A model generated the notes under the pieces. That model saw only the letters and a program-made list of their open reading frames with translations, had not been told where the DNA came from and did no database searches. Below, one piece after another: positions 46,505 through 57,857 of a stretch of DNA of 64,000 bases. Every line of letters begins with the position of its first letter. The stretch's first letter is position 1. The translations under genes were made by a program, and so were the position numbers. The DNA lies in the NCBI RefSeq assembly GCF_029784155.1, contig NC_073691.1, forward strand, positions 128,464,714-128,528,713. The letters run 5' to 3'. Origin of the DNA: Uranotaenia lowii. Taxonomy: Eukaryota; Arthropoda; Insecta; Diptera; Culicidae.

Positions 46505-46908
46505 AAATCTGTCAGCAACGTTCCGGACTTCAGCGCTTCTGGGGAAAAGAATTGTCTGGACTTCCTGATGTTCGATCTCAATAGATAGTTCAACTGGAGT
46601 GTGAAGCAGCTATTCTTGTATCTGACGGCCGAATACCAGACGGAACAGAACGAGGTCAATCAGGTCCTGTGGGACAAAATCATCCTGCGAGGCAAAAACG
46701 CTTTGCAGGACTTCAAGAACATGATCACCGAGAACTACTTCTGGGACGATGGCAATGGTTTGAAGTGAGTTTCGAACTTTTAAAAGATTTATGGTTTTCA
46801 ATCTGAAAATTTGATTTTGTTTTTCAGGGGCCAACAGAACGAGACGACGACCCTTTCCGGGAACATCATTCTAAATGCAGGACTGCTTCCGAATGTTCAT
46901 GCCGTCGC
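46505..46908 (+). pseudogene. Spase22-23: Signal peptidase complex subunit 3 pseudogene, intron retained
   Basis: A broken copy of SPCS3/Spase22-23, the single-pass ER protein that positions the catalytic subunit of signal peptidase. The frame 46511-46764 reads VSNVPDFSASGEKNCLDFLM, FDLNR, a TAG at 46586-46588, then [30 protein letters not shown] and [16 protein letters not shown] at 46765 opens a 63-bp intron ending TTTTTCAG at 46827. The next exon continues in frame: GQQNETTTLSGNIILNAGLL, P-N-V. The region after FDLN is shortened, the N-terminal signal-anchor is missing, and the frame degrades after 46908. Splice sites still look usable. The retained intron means DNA duplication, not retrocopying. 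Antisense to ps. Confidence 0.85.
46765..46827 (+). other. Retained 63-bp intron of the SPCS3 pseudogene
   Basis: GTGAGT...TTTTTCAG, splitting the Lys codon of DDGNGLK in phase 2. Its size is typical of small dipteran introns. Confidence 0.75.
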
Positions 46909-48375
46909 TGCTCTAAATAACCTCAAAAATGATAACAAAAGAGCTACAAGAACTTATCGGTGATTATAAAAAAGCTCAAAGAAAAACGAATCGATACTAA
47001 AATAAGCTACCAAAGGATTTGTTTTCCGCCGAACTGCAGCTTTCCCATTTATTCCATTCTAATAAATTTGATTTTTGTTTGCAAATTTGAGCTGCCTAGC
47101 TCAACATGATCAATCATCAATGAAAATCCATCTGCAGGAACATCTGCTTTAAATGATCCCTGGAACCGTATGCACTACTTCCTTAGTTCTTCAATTATGT
47201 ATGTTCAGTTGAAACGAGAAAATTTTCGAAATAAAACGAAATTTGAAATTATTTGATTTTAATTTTCTCCAGAATCTGCCCTATTGACAAACTCAGTGTT
47301 CACCGATGCCTTGCTTGAACGGACAGCCGAAAGAAATCTATTCCATCCAACGAACCGGGCAAAAAGAGAAAAAACCTGAGCCAAAGTTTCTTTTCACAAA
47401 ACTCTTGTTTGGGTAAAGTAACGTTTATTTTTTTTAAATGTTTAGGTACGTAGTTTTGTTGGTCGCATGAAAAACTTGCTCGTTTTTCAACTTGCATGCA
47501 AGTTTCAAGCTTGAAGACTTTTTCGCTGAGTGGCAGCACCGTAAACAAACGTATCGATGTCCCAGGCTACTTACTCGAAAATCTATGCAGCCGGGTATCT
47601 TGATAGAATATAATATCTTTGGTTCCGTGTAAGCTCGTTCATATGTTTAGAACCAACAGTACAGGAATAGAGAAAGCAACCGGAGAACTTTCTGTAAAAT
47701 CATCACGAACTTGATTATTTGTTTCTATTTAAAATCAAAACATTTAACGTAAAATCCGAATAAGGAGTGTCAATTTCAAACATGAAGATCAAGATGAAAA
47801 TTTATTCAAATAAATTCATTTCATATGATGGACAAATATTTCAGAAATAAATCAAGTAGCTGAAAATCTAAATCCGAAATCCAAAATGAAAATATTTGAA
47901 ATCATTAAATATTTGTCATAATTTGAGAGCAATAGCTTTGGCTTGCTCCATTATATCATTTACGTGCATTTTATAAAAGCTCAATCTGAGGATTAACTGC
48001 GTTCGGATGTGCTTCTTTACATAGCATTTAAATTTCACTACTGCTACATTCATCAAAATCAACCTCTGTCAGCGTCGTTAATTTCTTAAGTATAGAAGTT
48101 TCAAAATTTCCAAATGAATTTAGCTAAAAACAACATAAAAACATCTATTTGCTAATGCCAAAAGCATTGAAATAAGTAAACTAAAGATTTTCTAACAAGA
48201 ATAACTCGTTATAATTGTCTTGAATTTTACAGTTTTCATTAAATTCGCAATTTAAGAAACAATTTGTATTCCAACCGTGTTAAAAAACAGCTATCGTCAC
48301 CTTTTTGTTAGTTCCATAAGTGAGAATCATTTGGCGCTGCATGTCAAAAAGTTTTGATGCAAATCGCCAATAAAG
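46909..48375. other. Non-coding, no recognised gene
   Basis: AT-rich. No conserved frame after the SPCS3 remnant; no repeat family recognised. Confidence 0.4.
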
Positions 48376-49163
48376 AGTGTATTGAGTCGATTTTGAGTCA
48401 TTTTTAAATTTCTCAAATCCTGGGATCTAAAAAGCTTTGTTTTTGTTCAAAACTCATTCATGATTTTTTGCAGAATATTTAATTAACGTCTGCACGAGTA
48501 AATTTTAGCTATGTATGGGAAAATTGAAAATTTTGTGTTGCAAACTACATTTCTTTATTTTTCTTCTGTGACACCGAGTCTGCTAATGGTTTTTGTGCCA
48601 ATTTATAAATTCTCTGAAGGAAATTTTCCTTTGAACAACTTTGTCGAAGACCATAACTTTGTATCTTATTAGGCAAAAGGTTATAAGGTGTTGAATGGGG
48701 TATGACTTTTGACTTTGATAGACAATACATTCAACTGGCAGCACTGCTGGGTGCCTAAATAGAAAGGTTTTGCATGATTACTTTCACTAGCAGTGTTGTC
48801 AATTGAATTTATTGTTTTTCAATGCCAAAACACATACCCCTGTTCAACAGCTAATAACTTTTCTGCCTTACAAGATACAAAGTTACGGTCTTCGACAAAG
48901 TTGTTTAGTGGAAAATTTCCTTTAAAGAATTTATAAATTGGCACAAAAACTATTATCAGGCTCGGTTCCACAGTCGAAACAAAAATGATGTTAATTTTTC
49001 AATACAAAATATTCAACTTTCCCATACAAACCAAAAAGATTAAATTTAGTCATGTAAACGTGAAAATCTTGCAAAAGGATGGGTTTTAAACCAAAATGAA
49101 GCTTTTTAGACCCCAGGGTTTGGGAAATTCAAAAATGACCCCAAATCTACTCAGTCTAGTGTA
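48376..49163. mobile_element. Foldback element, ~375-bp inverted arms
   Basis: The left arm runs from GTATTGAGTCGATTTTGAGTC (about 48379) to GGCAGCACTGCTGG (48752). The right arm mirrors it from CTAGCAGTGTTGTCAATTGA (about 48789) to CTACTCAGTCTAGTG (49162). The loop is only about 40 bp. Mirrored landmarks: AACAACTTTGTCGAAGACC against GGTCTTCGACAAAGTTGTT. No coding sequence. A single related arm lies at 55440-55740. Its RNA would form a long hairpin. Confidence 0.75.
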
Positions 49164-50487
49164 ACAGTCTTGTAGTTGTTTTAGATTTTTTTCTTGGCTT
49201 TGTTGTTTATTAGTACAACATACATCTAAAGGTTTGATTCTCAGTAAGAGATCTAAACGAGTTATCTAATGAGGGATTAAAAAAAAACTAGATCATCTAC
49301 CTAATGTGCATCAGCACCATTAGCCCTAATGAGCCGAGTGAGGATTGATGAATCGTAACCTTAGCACGATCGAAGCCAGAAGCAGAAGTTGACTATAACG
49401 ACAAAGACGAACGATGAACCCACATCAATTTCACTATTCGCTGGCGCTACTAATACCAGTAGGTTCAAAGTACAATCGGTACATCGTAGATCACTGCTCA
49501 CAATCAGAGCAAGAGCCAGGTCGTTTGTGTCGATCGCGATCGAAACCTGATGACCATGACATGGTAACCGCGAGTAGCTCCGATCGGTTTCGCTCGCTTT
49601 TCTTCCTCTCTTTCTTCTGCCGACTATGCTAGGGTTAGGGTAACGGACTTATTTTGAACCAGAGGACCAATTTTGAACCATCTTGTCTCTGTTATAAAAA
49701 AAATAGTCATGAAATTTTTTAGCAAATATTGTTGAAGCCCGCGCACTTAATGTAATGCACTATTTTTTCTCATAAATAGTTGCTTTTTTCATTTTCCAGG
49801 TTGCATACAATTCTTGACCATGTTGGTCTTAGAAGAAGAGGTACATTTCGTAGAATTTTACAAAAAGAAGAGTACACCCATTTCTCGATGAAAAAAAGAG
49901 TACGTATGGTATCCCTAGACTAAGCGCATCTAAGTGGCCATTGACTACAACAACACTAACGATGACGCTTGTGCATGTAAGGTGTCTACTTCTTTTTTCC
50001 GCCTGCCTCAAACCTTTTTTGTGTGGTTTTCTTTCCTTCCTCTAATTTAGCTACCCTACTGAACTTCTCTAGCCGACAACTTGAACCGAACCAATCGTTG
50101 AGTAGGTACAGCAGCAAAGTAGCTCGCGATGGGTGTCTGCCAGCTGCACCAGAGTGGGGGATTTCGTTGTTGTCATCGTCGAGATTCAATTGGGGGCCCA
50201 TTGAATTGTATTTGCACTTTATTATACAGTACTCTATTTGTTTTAGCTCAATTACAAATCAGCGCTGCTCAAGGTTGTTTTACGAATCAGTCGGACAAAC
50301 GGCGGTGGCCAACGATTTTTGTTGTTGTGTTGATAAAATGCAGTCGTTTTGGGCGATGCAAGTTTTTTACCAGTTGTAGTTTTCAGTTGAATCAACTGGT
50401 GCGATACTTTTGAAGACAAAGTTTTTTTTTTTTTAATTTTGAGATATAACGGTTAAAATATTAAAAATATTAAATAGTCTGACACAA
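49164..50487. other. Single-copy non-coding DNA
   Basis: No gene recognised. The segments 49320-49640 and 50000-50380 are of higher complexity and could be conserved, but open frames there overlap on both strands and carry no motif. Confidence 0.4.
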
Positions 50488-51230
50488 ATCTATTTCTATT
50501 CTATTCTATTTTGTTTATTTAGAGAGGATTTTAACCAACATGGTCATTCTTCCTCTTATAAAAAGAAACATTTTAAATTACATTCTTAGTTTTACAATTT
50601 GCTTAGTAAATTTGAACTTTTGAGAAATTTGATCAGGTTTTCTTCGTTCGCCGTGTTTAACGCTGCTGCGATGTCGTGGCCTATCCCACAGGTTCTCCTT
50701 TCCTTCTCGTACAGTCTACAATCTCCGATGACGTGGGCCACCGTCAGTGGCACATTGCAAGAAGGACATGTTTGGATGCCTTTTGTAAAAAATTCTCGAT
50801 GTGTCAACATGGTGTGTCCAATTCTTAGCCTTGTAAGGGCGCGTTGCTCCAGGGGTTTTCCTCTATCGTTCCAGCGTGAGGTATTCCTTTTGATTTTCCT
50901 TAGAAACAGATGCCGATTTCCATCCCATTCTTCCTCCCATTTCGCTCTAACCTCTGATCTGACCCAGGTGATGATGTCACTAGCTGGAATCTGACACAAA
51001 TCCTCAGATAATGCTTCCAATCTTAAGGACCAAAATGACTTTATTTCACGTACCTTTAGGATTCTACAGCTATTACAACCAAATTTGTCATGAAAGGGTT
51101 TTTGGGAACGAGGAATGCCTTTATGATTATGCGAGACCCTGTCTTTCCAGTGAAGAGATACGAAAGGGAAAGGGGCTCCTATACTATTTTTTTTTGCATA
51201 AAGGGCGAACACGGAATTATTGCGAAACAT
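50488..51230 (-). mobile_element. 5'-truncated LINE fragment (ORF2 C-terminus)
   Basis: Minus-strand remnant: the open frame to the stop at 50592 encodes the C-terminal region after RNase H of a Jockey/I-type LINE. It is recognised by WEEEWDGNRHLFLRKIK, RGKPLEQRALTRLRIGHTML and the Cys/His motif CPSCNVPLTVAHVIGDC. The 3' end is a short TTCTA repeat (50490-50515 on the plus strand). The LINE-like part fades above about 51040; the first 60 residues of the open frame may be flanking DNA. It is the only LINE here in the same orientation as ps. Confidence 0.8.
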
Positions 51231-51236
51231 TCAAGA

Positions 51237-51776
51237 GGGCATAACTTTTTTACCATTGGCTAAAAACGAACCAAATTTTACACACTTTCTCATTGATGTG
51301 TATTGTTTTCGTGCTGTCAAACTCGAAGTCGTGTTTTTCGATTCAACGAAAATGAATTCCTGACCTGTCGTACCGGCAGTTGGGAAAAATGTTGACCATT
51401 TACCACTCAACCGTATCCAGATTGTTGAAGTGGTTGAAGTTGGACCACGGAAAAGGAGCTGGAAGAAAACCGGGACCAGATAATAAAAAGACGGAGGGAA
51501 AGGTGAAGCGGATGATTAAAGCAAATTTCAACGTCTCAAGCTGTGATTTGGCTTAAAAGATCGGCATGTCGCAGAGCTACGTCCAGAATGCAAACAAGAG
51601 AGCTGGACTACATACGTACAAGGTACAGAACTTCCCAAACCACGATGAGTGGCAGAAATCAACGGCATAAACTCGGGCACGGAAGTTGGTGATGGACGAC
51701 GAAACGTATATAAAAGCCGATTTTAAGCAAATTCCGGGGTTGGCGTTGTCCAGCGGCAAGAGCAAGTGTGATCCAT
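51237..51776 (+). pseudogene. Truncated mariner-type transposase (fragment 5)
   Basis: After an AGGGCATAACTTTTTTACC-like end comes an N-terminal domain (STVSRLLKWLKLDHGKGAGR, RKPGPDNKKTEGKVKRMI). A TAA follows near 51556, then MSQSYVQNANKRAGLHTYKV, another TAA near 51669, and the first catalytic block LVMDDETYIKADFKQIPG. It ends there; the second Asp and Glu are missing. Distinct from the copy 1-3 family. Confidence 0.75.
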
Positions 51777-52815
51777 TTCCTCCATTTTTTGAATTAAAAT
51801 AAAGAAGAAATTATTGAGAAGAGATTTGACAATAGTTGTTGCACATAAAGATTAATCTTAGAGGAAAAGTTTTATAGACTTTTCATCCGAAAACTCTCGG
51901 TGCTACTTTTAATTATGAATACCTACAATTTTCATGCATGCAACTGCTGTTTAATATCCCCTTCAGGGCTACCTTTAGCGTGGGTTCAAACAGATCAAGC
52001 TCTTATTTTTATTCGTTTGCAGCTGGATGATGGTTTGTTTAACCACACACCACGTTTGCCTTACCTGTAATCGAAACAGAGAAAGAAAAGAAGGAAAATT
52101 GTTAATTAAATTATACCCAACGGGAGCAAAGCAGAGCAGAGTGAGATGGGATTGCTAAAGTCGAATCAAGGGACAACGAATTGGAGAGCTGTTTCACGCA
52201 ATCCTATCTACCTTCTTTCTAGAGGTGGATGGATAGCGCTTTTGGGAAGGTACATAATGATTAGAGCAAACACTGGGGCGTGGCAGCGCTGTTTGTTGAT
52301 TTAATTTGAATGCTTTTCTCTGATTTATTTCCGAGCATTGGTTTAAGTCTCCAGTCTTGAAAGATTACAGCTTAAGAGTTAAACTTGCCGCAAACGGATA
52401 GCAGGTTACTGAGGTTTATTTTCTTCGATTGTAGAACTCGATGATAGAAAGATTGCTGTAATAAAAATCGTACCGGCTTTGATGAGAAAAGAGTCGATTG
52501 AAAAGTAGCAGTTGTGTCTATGATTCTGAATAAAATTACCAAACGATTTGTCATTTTTTATGTTTCTCGTAGCAAAGTATTCGATGACGGCGAATATTTA
52601 TTCAAGAGAACAAAAAACAGTTTTTTTTCTGTACCTATGAAAACCCGAATTTTAGGTCATAGAACTCAAAAATCAGTTCATCTTTTTTTTTTATATTTGT
52701 TCCAAAACAATATTTTTGTCCAGTGAGCTAAAGAGGCGCAGCTTTGCATCAAAAGAGCCGTATGCGGCTCGCTTGCCTCAGGTTGCTTAGTAATGTTTTA
52801 CTGTAAACTATGCTA
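51777..52815. other. Non-coding, no recognised gene
   Basis: No family recognised; the open frames are short and without motif. Confidence 0.4.
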
Positions 52816-54125
52816 AAGGGTGATACGGTCAAAATTTGGTCAATATCAACTTGACGTATTTCTTTCAATTTTGCATTTAAAAAACCTGAACACCCCTCAT
52901 TTTGAAGGTGTGTGTGTGTGTGGAATGTTGCTCCTATTTTGATTTTGGAATTCACTCTTCAGTTGTCAAAATGCCGTCCAAGGAAGAAGAGCAGCGTATC
53001 AAAGTTTTGCTCACGCATCGCGAAAATCCGAGCTACTCGCACGCAAAGCTGGCAAAATCGATAAAAGTTGCCAAAACAACCGTTACAAATGTAATTGAAG
53101 TATTTGGGGAACGTTTGTCGACAGCCAGGAAGTCTGGATCGGGGGGAAATCGAAAACCGGAAGCCGCTGAGACGACAAAGAGAGTTGCCGGTAGCTTCAA
53201 GCGAAACCCTAACCTCTCTCTCCGAGATGCCGCAAATAAGCTGGGTGTATCGTCTACAACCGTGCATCGAGCCAAAAAACGAGCCGGACTATCGACTTAC
53301 AAGAAGGCAGTGACTCCTAATCGCGATGTTAAACAAAATACGACGGCCAAAGCGCGATCCCGGAGGCTATACACGACGATGTTGACGAAGTTTGACTGCG
53401 TGGTAATGGACGACGATACCTACGTCAAATCCGACTACAAGCAGCTACCGGAACAGGAGTTTTATACGGCAAAAGGAAGGGGAAAGGTAGCAAGTAGCAG
53501 ATATTTTTAAGCACATGAAATTGTCAAAGTTCGCGAAGAAATATCTGGTTTGGCAAGCCATCTGTACCTGTGGCTTGAAAAGCAGCATTTTCATAGCTTC
53601 CGGGACTGTCAACTTAGAAATTTACGTGAAAGAGTGTTTGAATAAACGTCTGCTGCCTTTCCTGAAGAAACACAGTTATTCCGTACTGTTTTGGCAGGAT
53701 TTGGCATCTTGCCATTACGGTAAAAAGGCCATGGAGTGGTACACCGCCAACAACGTGCAGGTGGTTTCCAAGGACAAGAACCCTTCCAACACGCCAGAGC
53801 TCCACCCAATTGAGAAATACTGGGCTATTGTCAAGCGGAACCTAAAGAAGACCAAAAAAAAAACTGCTAAGAACGAGCAGCAGTTCAAGGCAAACTGGCT
53901 TTCTGCGGCGAAGAAGTTGGACAAGGTGGTTGTACAAAATCTGATGGCAGGGGTTAAGCGTAATGCCCGGCAAATCGGATTCGGAAGCGGAAGCCTAACT
54001 GAATATTTTTCCTGAATTTTATACTAATTAAACTTGAAAAAGAAATTTTATTTGATTTTTTAAATAAACGATTTCACCGATTTACACGTGTTTTCCCTTG
54101 ACCAAATTTTTACCGTATCACCCTT
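52816..54125 (+). mobile_element. DD37E Tc1/mariner-like element, copy 3 (most complete)
   Basis: 1310 bp with both inverted ends (AAGGGTGATACGGTCAAAAT at 52816; its counterpart ends CACCCTT at 54125) and TA at 52814-52815 and 54126-54127. The leader contains a short (GT)n run. Best-preserved family member here, with a transposase broken by a single small frameshift. Confidence 0.95.
52971..54015 (+). pseudogene. DD37E transposase, one frameshift (copy 3)
   Basis: Cut-and-paste transposase of about 345 residues. The N-terminal half starts MPSKEEEQRIKVLLTHREN, with two helix-turn-helix blocks (KLAKSIKVAKTTVTNVIEVF; LSLRDAANKLGVSSTTVHRA) and the first Asp in CVVMDDDTYVKSDYKQ. A 7-bp duplication (AGTAGCA) at about 53490 shifts the frame. 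The second half (53515-54015) has YLVWQAICTCGLKSSIF, the second Asp in VLFWQDLASCHYG and the Glu in LHPIEKYWAIVK. Exactly 37 residues separate the last Asp and Glu, the DD37E signature. The ATG at 52902 only adds repeat-derived residues. Probably inactive. Confidence 0.92.
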
Positions 54126-54127
54126 TA

Positions 54128-54849
54128 GTAGATATAAGAATATATTAACCCATATTTTGTTTTATTACTGACTTACTTATTTTGTGTAAGATATTTTAAA
54201 AGACAGGCAAAAAAATATGAAAATAAAAACATTTGTTTTCGAAAGCTGTTTAAAAAACAACTGCTGATAATTCGCCAGTTGTAAAGATTTTAACCTTCTT
54301 TTGCGGTTAAAAAAAAGGACAATTAGCCGGTTAGGGTCATATGGACCCGAACCCGGTACTGCTATTAGTAAGGCATCTTTCAATGATTATTGTGTGTAAT
54401 TTATGTTGCAACACACGAGACCCGATTTTATTGAAAATATATACTTATTCCAGAACAAAAAAGTATCTTACCAAACTTTTTCTAGCCCGAATGCTAAATA
54501 TAGCTAAATTGTATTGGATTAAGGACAGAAAATGTGTAGATATCAAGTCTGTATAAACCCGTCCACACTTACCCCAGGTAGGGTTTGGAATCAAAATTTT
54601 TGTTTTTTTTTTGTAAATAAAATCTTTTTTTTTTTCATTTTTAACCGCCGTTTTTTATTCCTAACTGGTTTTTCGAATGTAAGAATTTTTTCAGTGTAGA
54701 GTTTTTTATTTGTCAAAGCCAACTAGTTTACGAGAAATTTGCAATTGAAAAAGATGCATACCAACTCGACATCGTAGTTGAAAACAGAAAATTCCCTAAA
54801 AGTCGCTGTAAACATTCGTTATTGTCGGAATCGTATTTTTTCACAGTTA
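54128..54849. other. Non-coding, no recognised gene
   Basis: AT-rich. GTCCACACTTACCC (near 54560) recurs near 55430. Nothing else recognised. Confidence 0.4.
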
Positions 54850-55388
54850 AAGGGTATCCACGATGAAATTGCCACACTATGAAATTGCTCTAACTTTTTA
54901 ACCGTTGGGTAGAATTTATTGAACATTTGGGTGAATTTAGTTCATAGTGCATTGTTTACATCCTGCGAGTTTTAAAGTCCTGTGATCAAAACTTGCGGAA
55001 ATGGAGTCGAAAAAAGGGAGAAAAGCTTGCGCATTCAGTACGGGAACAAGGATCTCTCGCATTGTTCCATCGCTAAAACGTTGGGAATCGCGAATTCCAC
55101 GGTGTCGCGAGTGATTAAGCGGTTCGAAGAACGATTGACCCACGATCGGAAGCCCAGAAGTGAAGGAAAAAGTATTCCTTACAACATGAAAAATCCAACC
55201 GCGTAGTTGGGGCCTTCGACCAAAACCCGAACGCCTCCGTTCGGGAGGTGGCTAAGAAGCTGCACCTAAGCCGAAGTTTTGTCCAGAAGGCCAAAACTCA
55301 GGCTGGGCTTCGAACGTTCAAGGTACAAAAGGCCCCTTATCGCGACGAGAAGCAGAACAAGTCCGCCAAAACCCGTGCCAGGAAGTAG
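54850..55388 (+). pseudogene. Truncated mariner-type transposase (fragment 6)
   Basis: Left terminus AAGGGTATCCACGATGAAAT preceded by TA (54848-54849). The N-terminal region follows: LRIQYGNKDLSHCSIAKTLG, IANSTVSRVIKRFEERL, then a stop at 55204 and, in another frame, QNPNASVREVAKKLHLSRSF, VQKAKTQAGLRTFKVQKAPY and RDEKQNKSAKTRARK. It ends at the first TAG at about 55388, before any catalytic residue. It keeps only the DNA-binding half. Confidence 0.78.
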
Positions 55389-55439
55389 TGTGTGAAAAAA
55401 ATAGTGTTCAGTATTGTTTTAATAGACATCGTCCACACT

Positions 55440-55740
55440 TACCCAGGTGTACCTTACCCCTATTCAACAGCTAATAACTGTTTTGCCTAATAAGTTACGA
55501 AGTTCCGGTTTTGAACAAAGTTATTCAGCAGATAATTTCCTTCAAGAAAATTTTAAATTGGTACAAAACCCATTACCGAGCTCGATTCCACATAGGAAAC
55601 GAAATGATGTTAATTTTTCATAACAAAATATTTTATTATTCCATACAAACATAAAAGTTCTTAAAAAATTCATGGATAAAGCTCTTAAGACCCCAGGGTT
55701 TGAGAAATTGAAAAGTTACCCCAAATCGACTATGTCCAAT
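55440..55740. repeat. Single arm of the 48.4-kb foldback family
   Basis: Aligns with the right arm of 48376-49163: CCCCTATTCAACAGCTAATA, TACAAAACCCATTACCGAGC, GATGTTAATTTTTCATAACA, AAGACCCCAGGGTTTGAGAA and ACCCCAAATCGACT in the same order. The matching left arm is absent. Confidence 0.8.
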
Positions 55741-57059
55741 TGGCACTTAATTTTAAAGTACATAGAAGTTTTATAAGGTAGCATTTTAAACATTTTCCAA
55801 AATAATTTAAAGATTGTATTAATTGTCGGCAGCCTTTTCAATAATAGACTCTTAAGAGAAACTGTAAGAAACTTTTCCACTTTCATAATGGTGGCTAGTA
55901 AGGGGGCCATCTATAGATTCCAAGGGTCGTCATATTTATAGAAACTAATAGAACACCACCTTGCTCACCGGTAGCAGAATTTGACCCGTTTGGCACAGTA
56001 CAAAGTCTAAAGTGGTCCTTTCGTGTGCGGTCCTAGCGATGATTTATTGTATCGAGATATGGCACATACAACTTGAAGAGAGGTTTGTTTTTTCCAGATA
56101 GCTTTTGGCGGACGGAAAAATCAACCTTAGGTATATCGAGGAGCCCCCACGTTGGTATTTGCGCTTCTATAAATACAATCCGTCGCCGCTCGCCGTACTT
56201 TCTGGTGGGAACATTCCCGGAAGACAAAACTGCTGAAACATGGAAAAACAGCTGAGCTAAGCTGTACGTGCCGAACGTGGCCGGAAAGGATAAAAATCCT
56301 TTCCACCCCGGAAGACGACCCGAGTCCAGCCAGTAGAAGCGGCACCTTTGCCTAACTAAAATGCCGGCCGATATTTCTTTTCACTTGAGTGTTAGCAGAA
56401 AAAAAACCGACCACGGGAATGAAGCCTCCCAAAACGGTGTCGCTTCAAGAGTCCTTGAGATATAAAACGCGCCACTTTTCAGTGCAGCAGCACAGCGCCG
56501 CTTGAATGAAATTTTCGGTGCATCAGGGGCTGACTGAATGCAGCAGCCAAGGAGCCAAGCAGAGGAAAAAAGTAGCTAACTTCGGCACAAACCATTTCAA
56601 AAGGAATAGAGTATAGAGGGTGCACAGTGCACACTTTCGAAGGCCGCCTATAAATATAGTAAGAAAAGTGAGGGAGGAGACAAAGTTCCGGAACGAACTG
56701 ATGGAGCATTAAGGACATTGGCAGGAACATACGTTCGCCATATTAGTTGGCGCTCTTATGTCAAGCCAGCCAGCAGCACCTTCATCATCAAACTAAACTG
56801 AACCAGGGTTCTTGTTGTTGACTAGGGCCGTACATCATCATCATCAATAGACCCCATTCGTGACCTTAATCCGCAGATTGAGTGGAATCAACTTGCTTCT
56901 GCTAAATTGAACATTTTAATCTGAAGTGCCCAGTTATAATGAGTAAGTCTCGAGTGAGAGGCTGCAAGGCGGAAAACTAATAATGCATAGAAAATTAAGA
57001 TATTAGTACGAAAAAGTTGTGAGTTTTAAATAAAACAATTGAGTATTAAAAAGTACTTC
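55741..57059. other. Single-copy non-coding DNA
   Basis: Higher GC than its surroundings between 56000 and 56850. TATAAAACGC at 56461 is followed by CACTTTTCAGTGCAG. The open frames on both strands overlap and have no motif. Possibly regulatory or an unrecognised exon; nothing decides it. Confidence 0.35.
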
Positions 57060-57857
57060 TGAAACTGAATTCGGAATCTCAATTCTGAATCTGGATTCTG
57101 AATCTGAATTCTGAATCTGAATTCTAAATACTGAATCTGAATTCTTAATCTGAACTTGGGATCTGAATTCTGATTCTGAGTTTGGAATTTGAATTTGGAA
57201 CCTGAACTCGGAACCTGAATCTGAATTCTGAATCTGAAATTCTGAATCTGAATTCTGAGTTTGAATTCTAAAAAAAAAAATCTGAATCTGAATTCTGAAT
57301 CTGAATTCTGAATTTGAATTCTGAATCTGAATTCTGAATCTGAATTCTGAATCTGAATTCTGAATCTGAATTCTGAATCTGAATTCTGAATCTGAATTCT
57401 GAATCTGAATTCTGAATCTGAATTCTGAATCTGAATTCTGAATCTGAATTCTGAATCTGAATTCTGAATCTGAATTCTGAATCTGAATTCTGAATCTGAG
57501 TTCTGAATCTGAGTTCTGAATGTGAATTCTGAATCTGAATTCTGAATCTGAATTCTGAATCTGAATTCTGAATCTGAATTCTGAATCTGAATTCTGAATC
57601 TGAATTCTGAATCTGAATTCTGAATCTGAATTCTGAATCTGAATTCTGAATCTGAATTCTGAATCTGAATTCTGAATCTGAATTCTGAATCTGAATTCTG
57701 AATCTGAATTCTGAATCTGAATTCTGAATCTGAATTCTGAATCTGAATTCTGAATCTGAATTCTGAATTTTTGAATCTGAAATCTGAATCTGAATTCTGA
57801 AACTTTTAAAGATAAATTCTGCATCTGAATTCTAAAACTTTCAAAGATGAATTCTGA
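57060..57857. repeat. 13-bp satellite array 2 (GAATTCTGAATCT)n
   Basis: The same 13-mer in the same orientation as the 30.4-kb array, with a perfect core (about 57285-57760) and strongly degraded edges. The minus strand is open for 273 codons (57003-57824) with a 13-residue period (EFRFRIQIQNSDS). Because 13 is not a multiple of 3, every frame of this strand cycles through the same peptide, so the frame has no coding meaning. Confidence 0.97.

Noticed and set aside
56461..56492. TATAAAA with an initiator-like TTCAGTG
   Set aside because: The spacing (about 20 bp) is too short for a TATA-Inr pair and no gene follows on either strand.
57003..57824. 273-codon minus-strand open frame
   Set aside because: It is a translation of the 13-bp satellite; every frame of that strand gives the same 13-residue periodic peptide.
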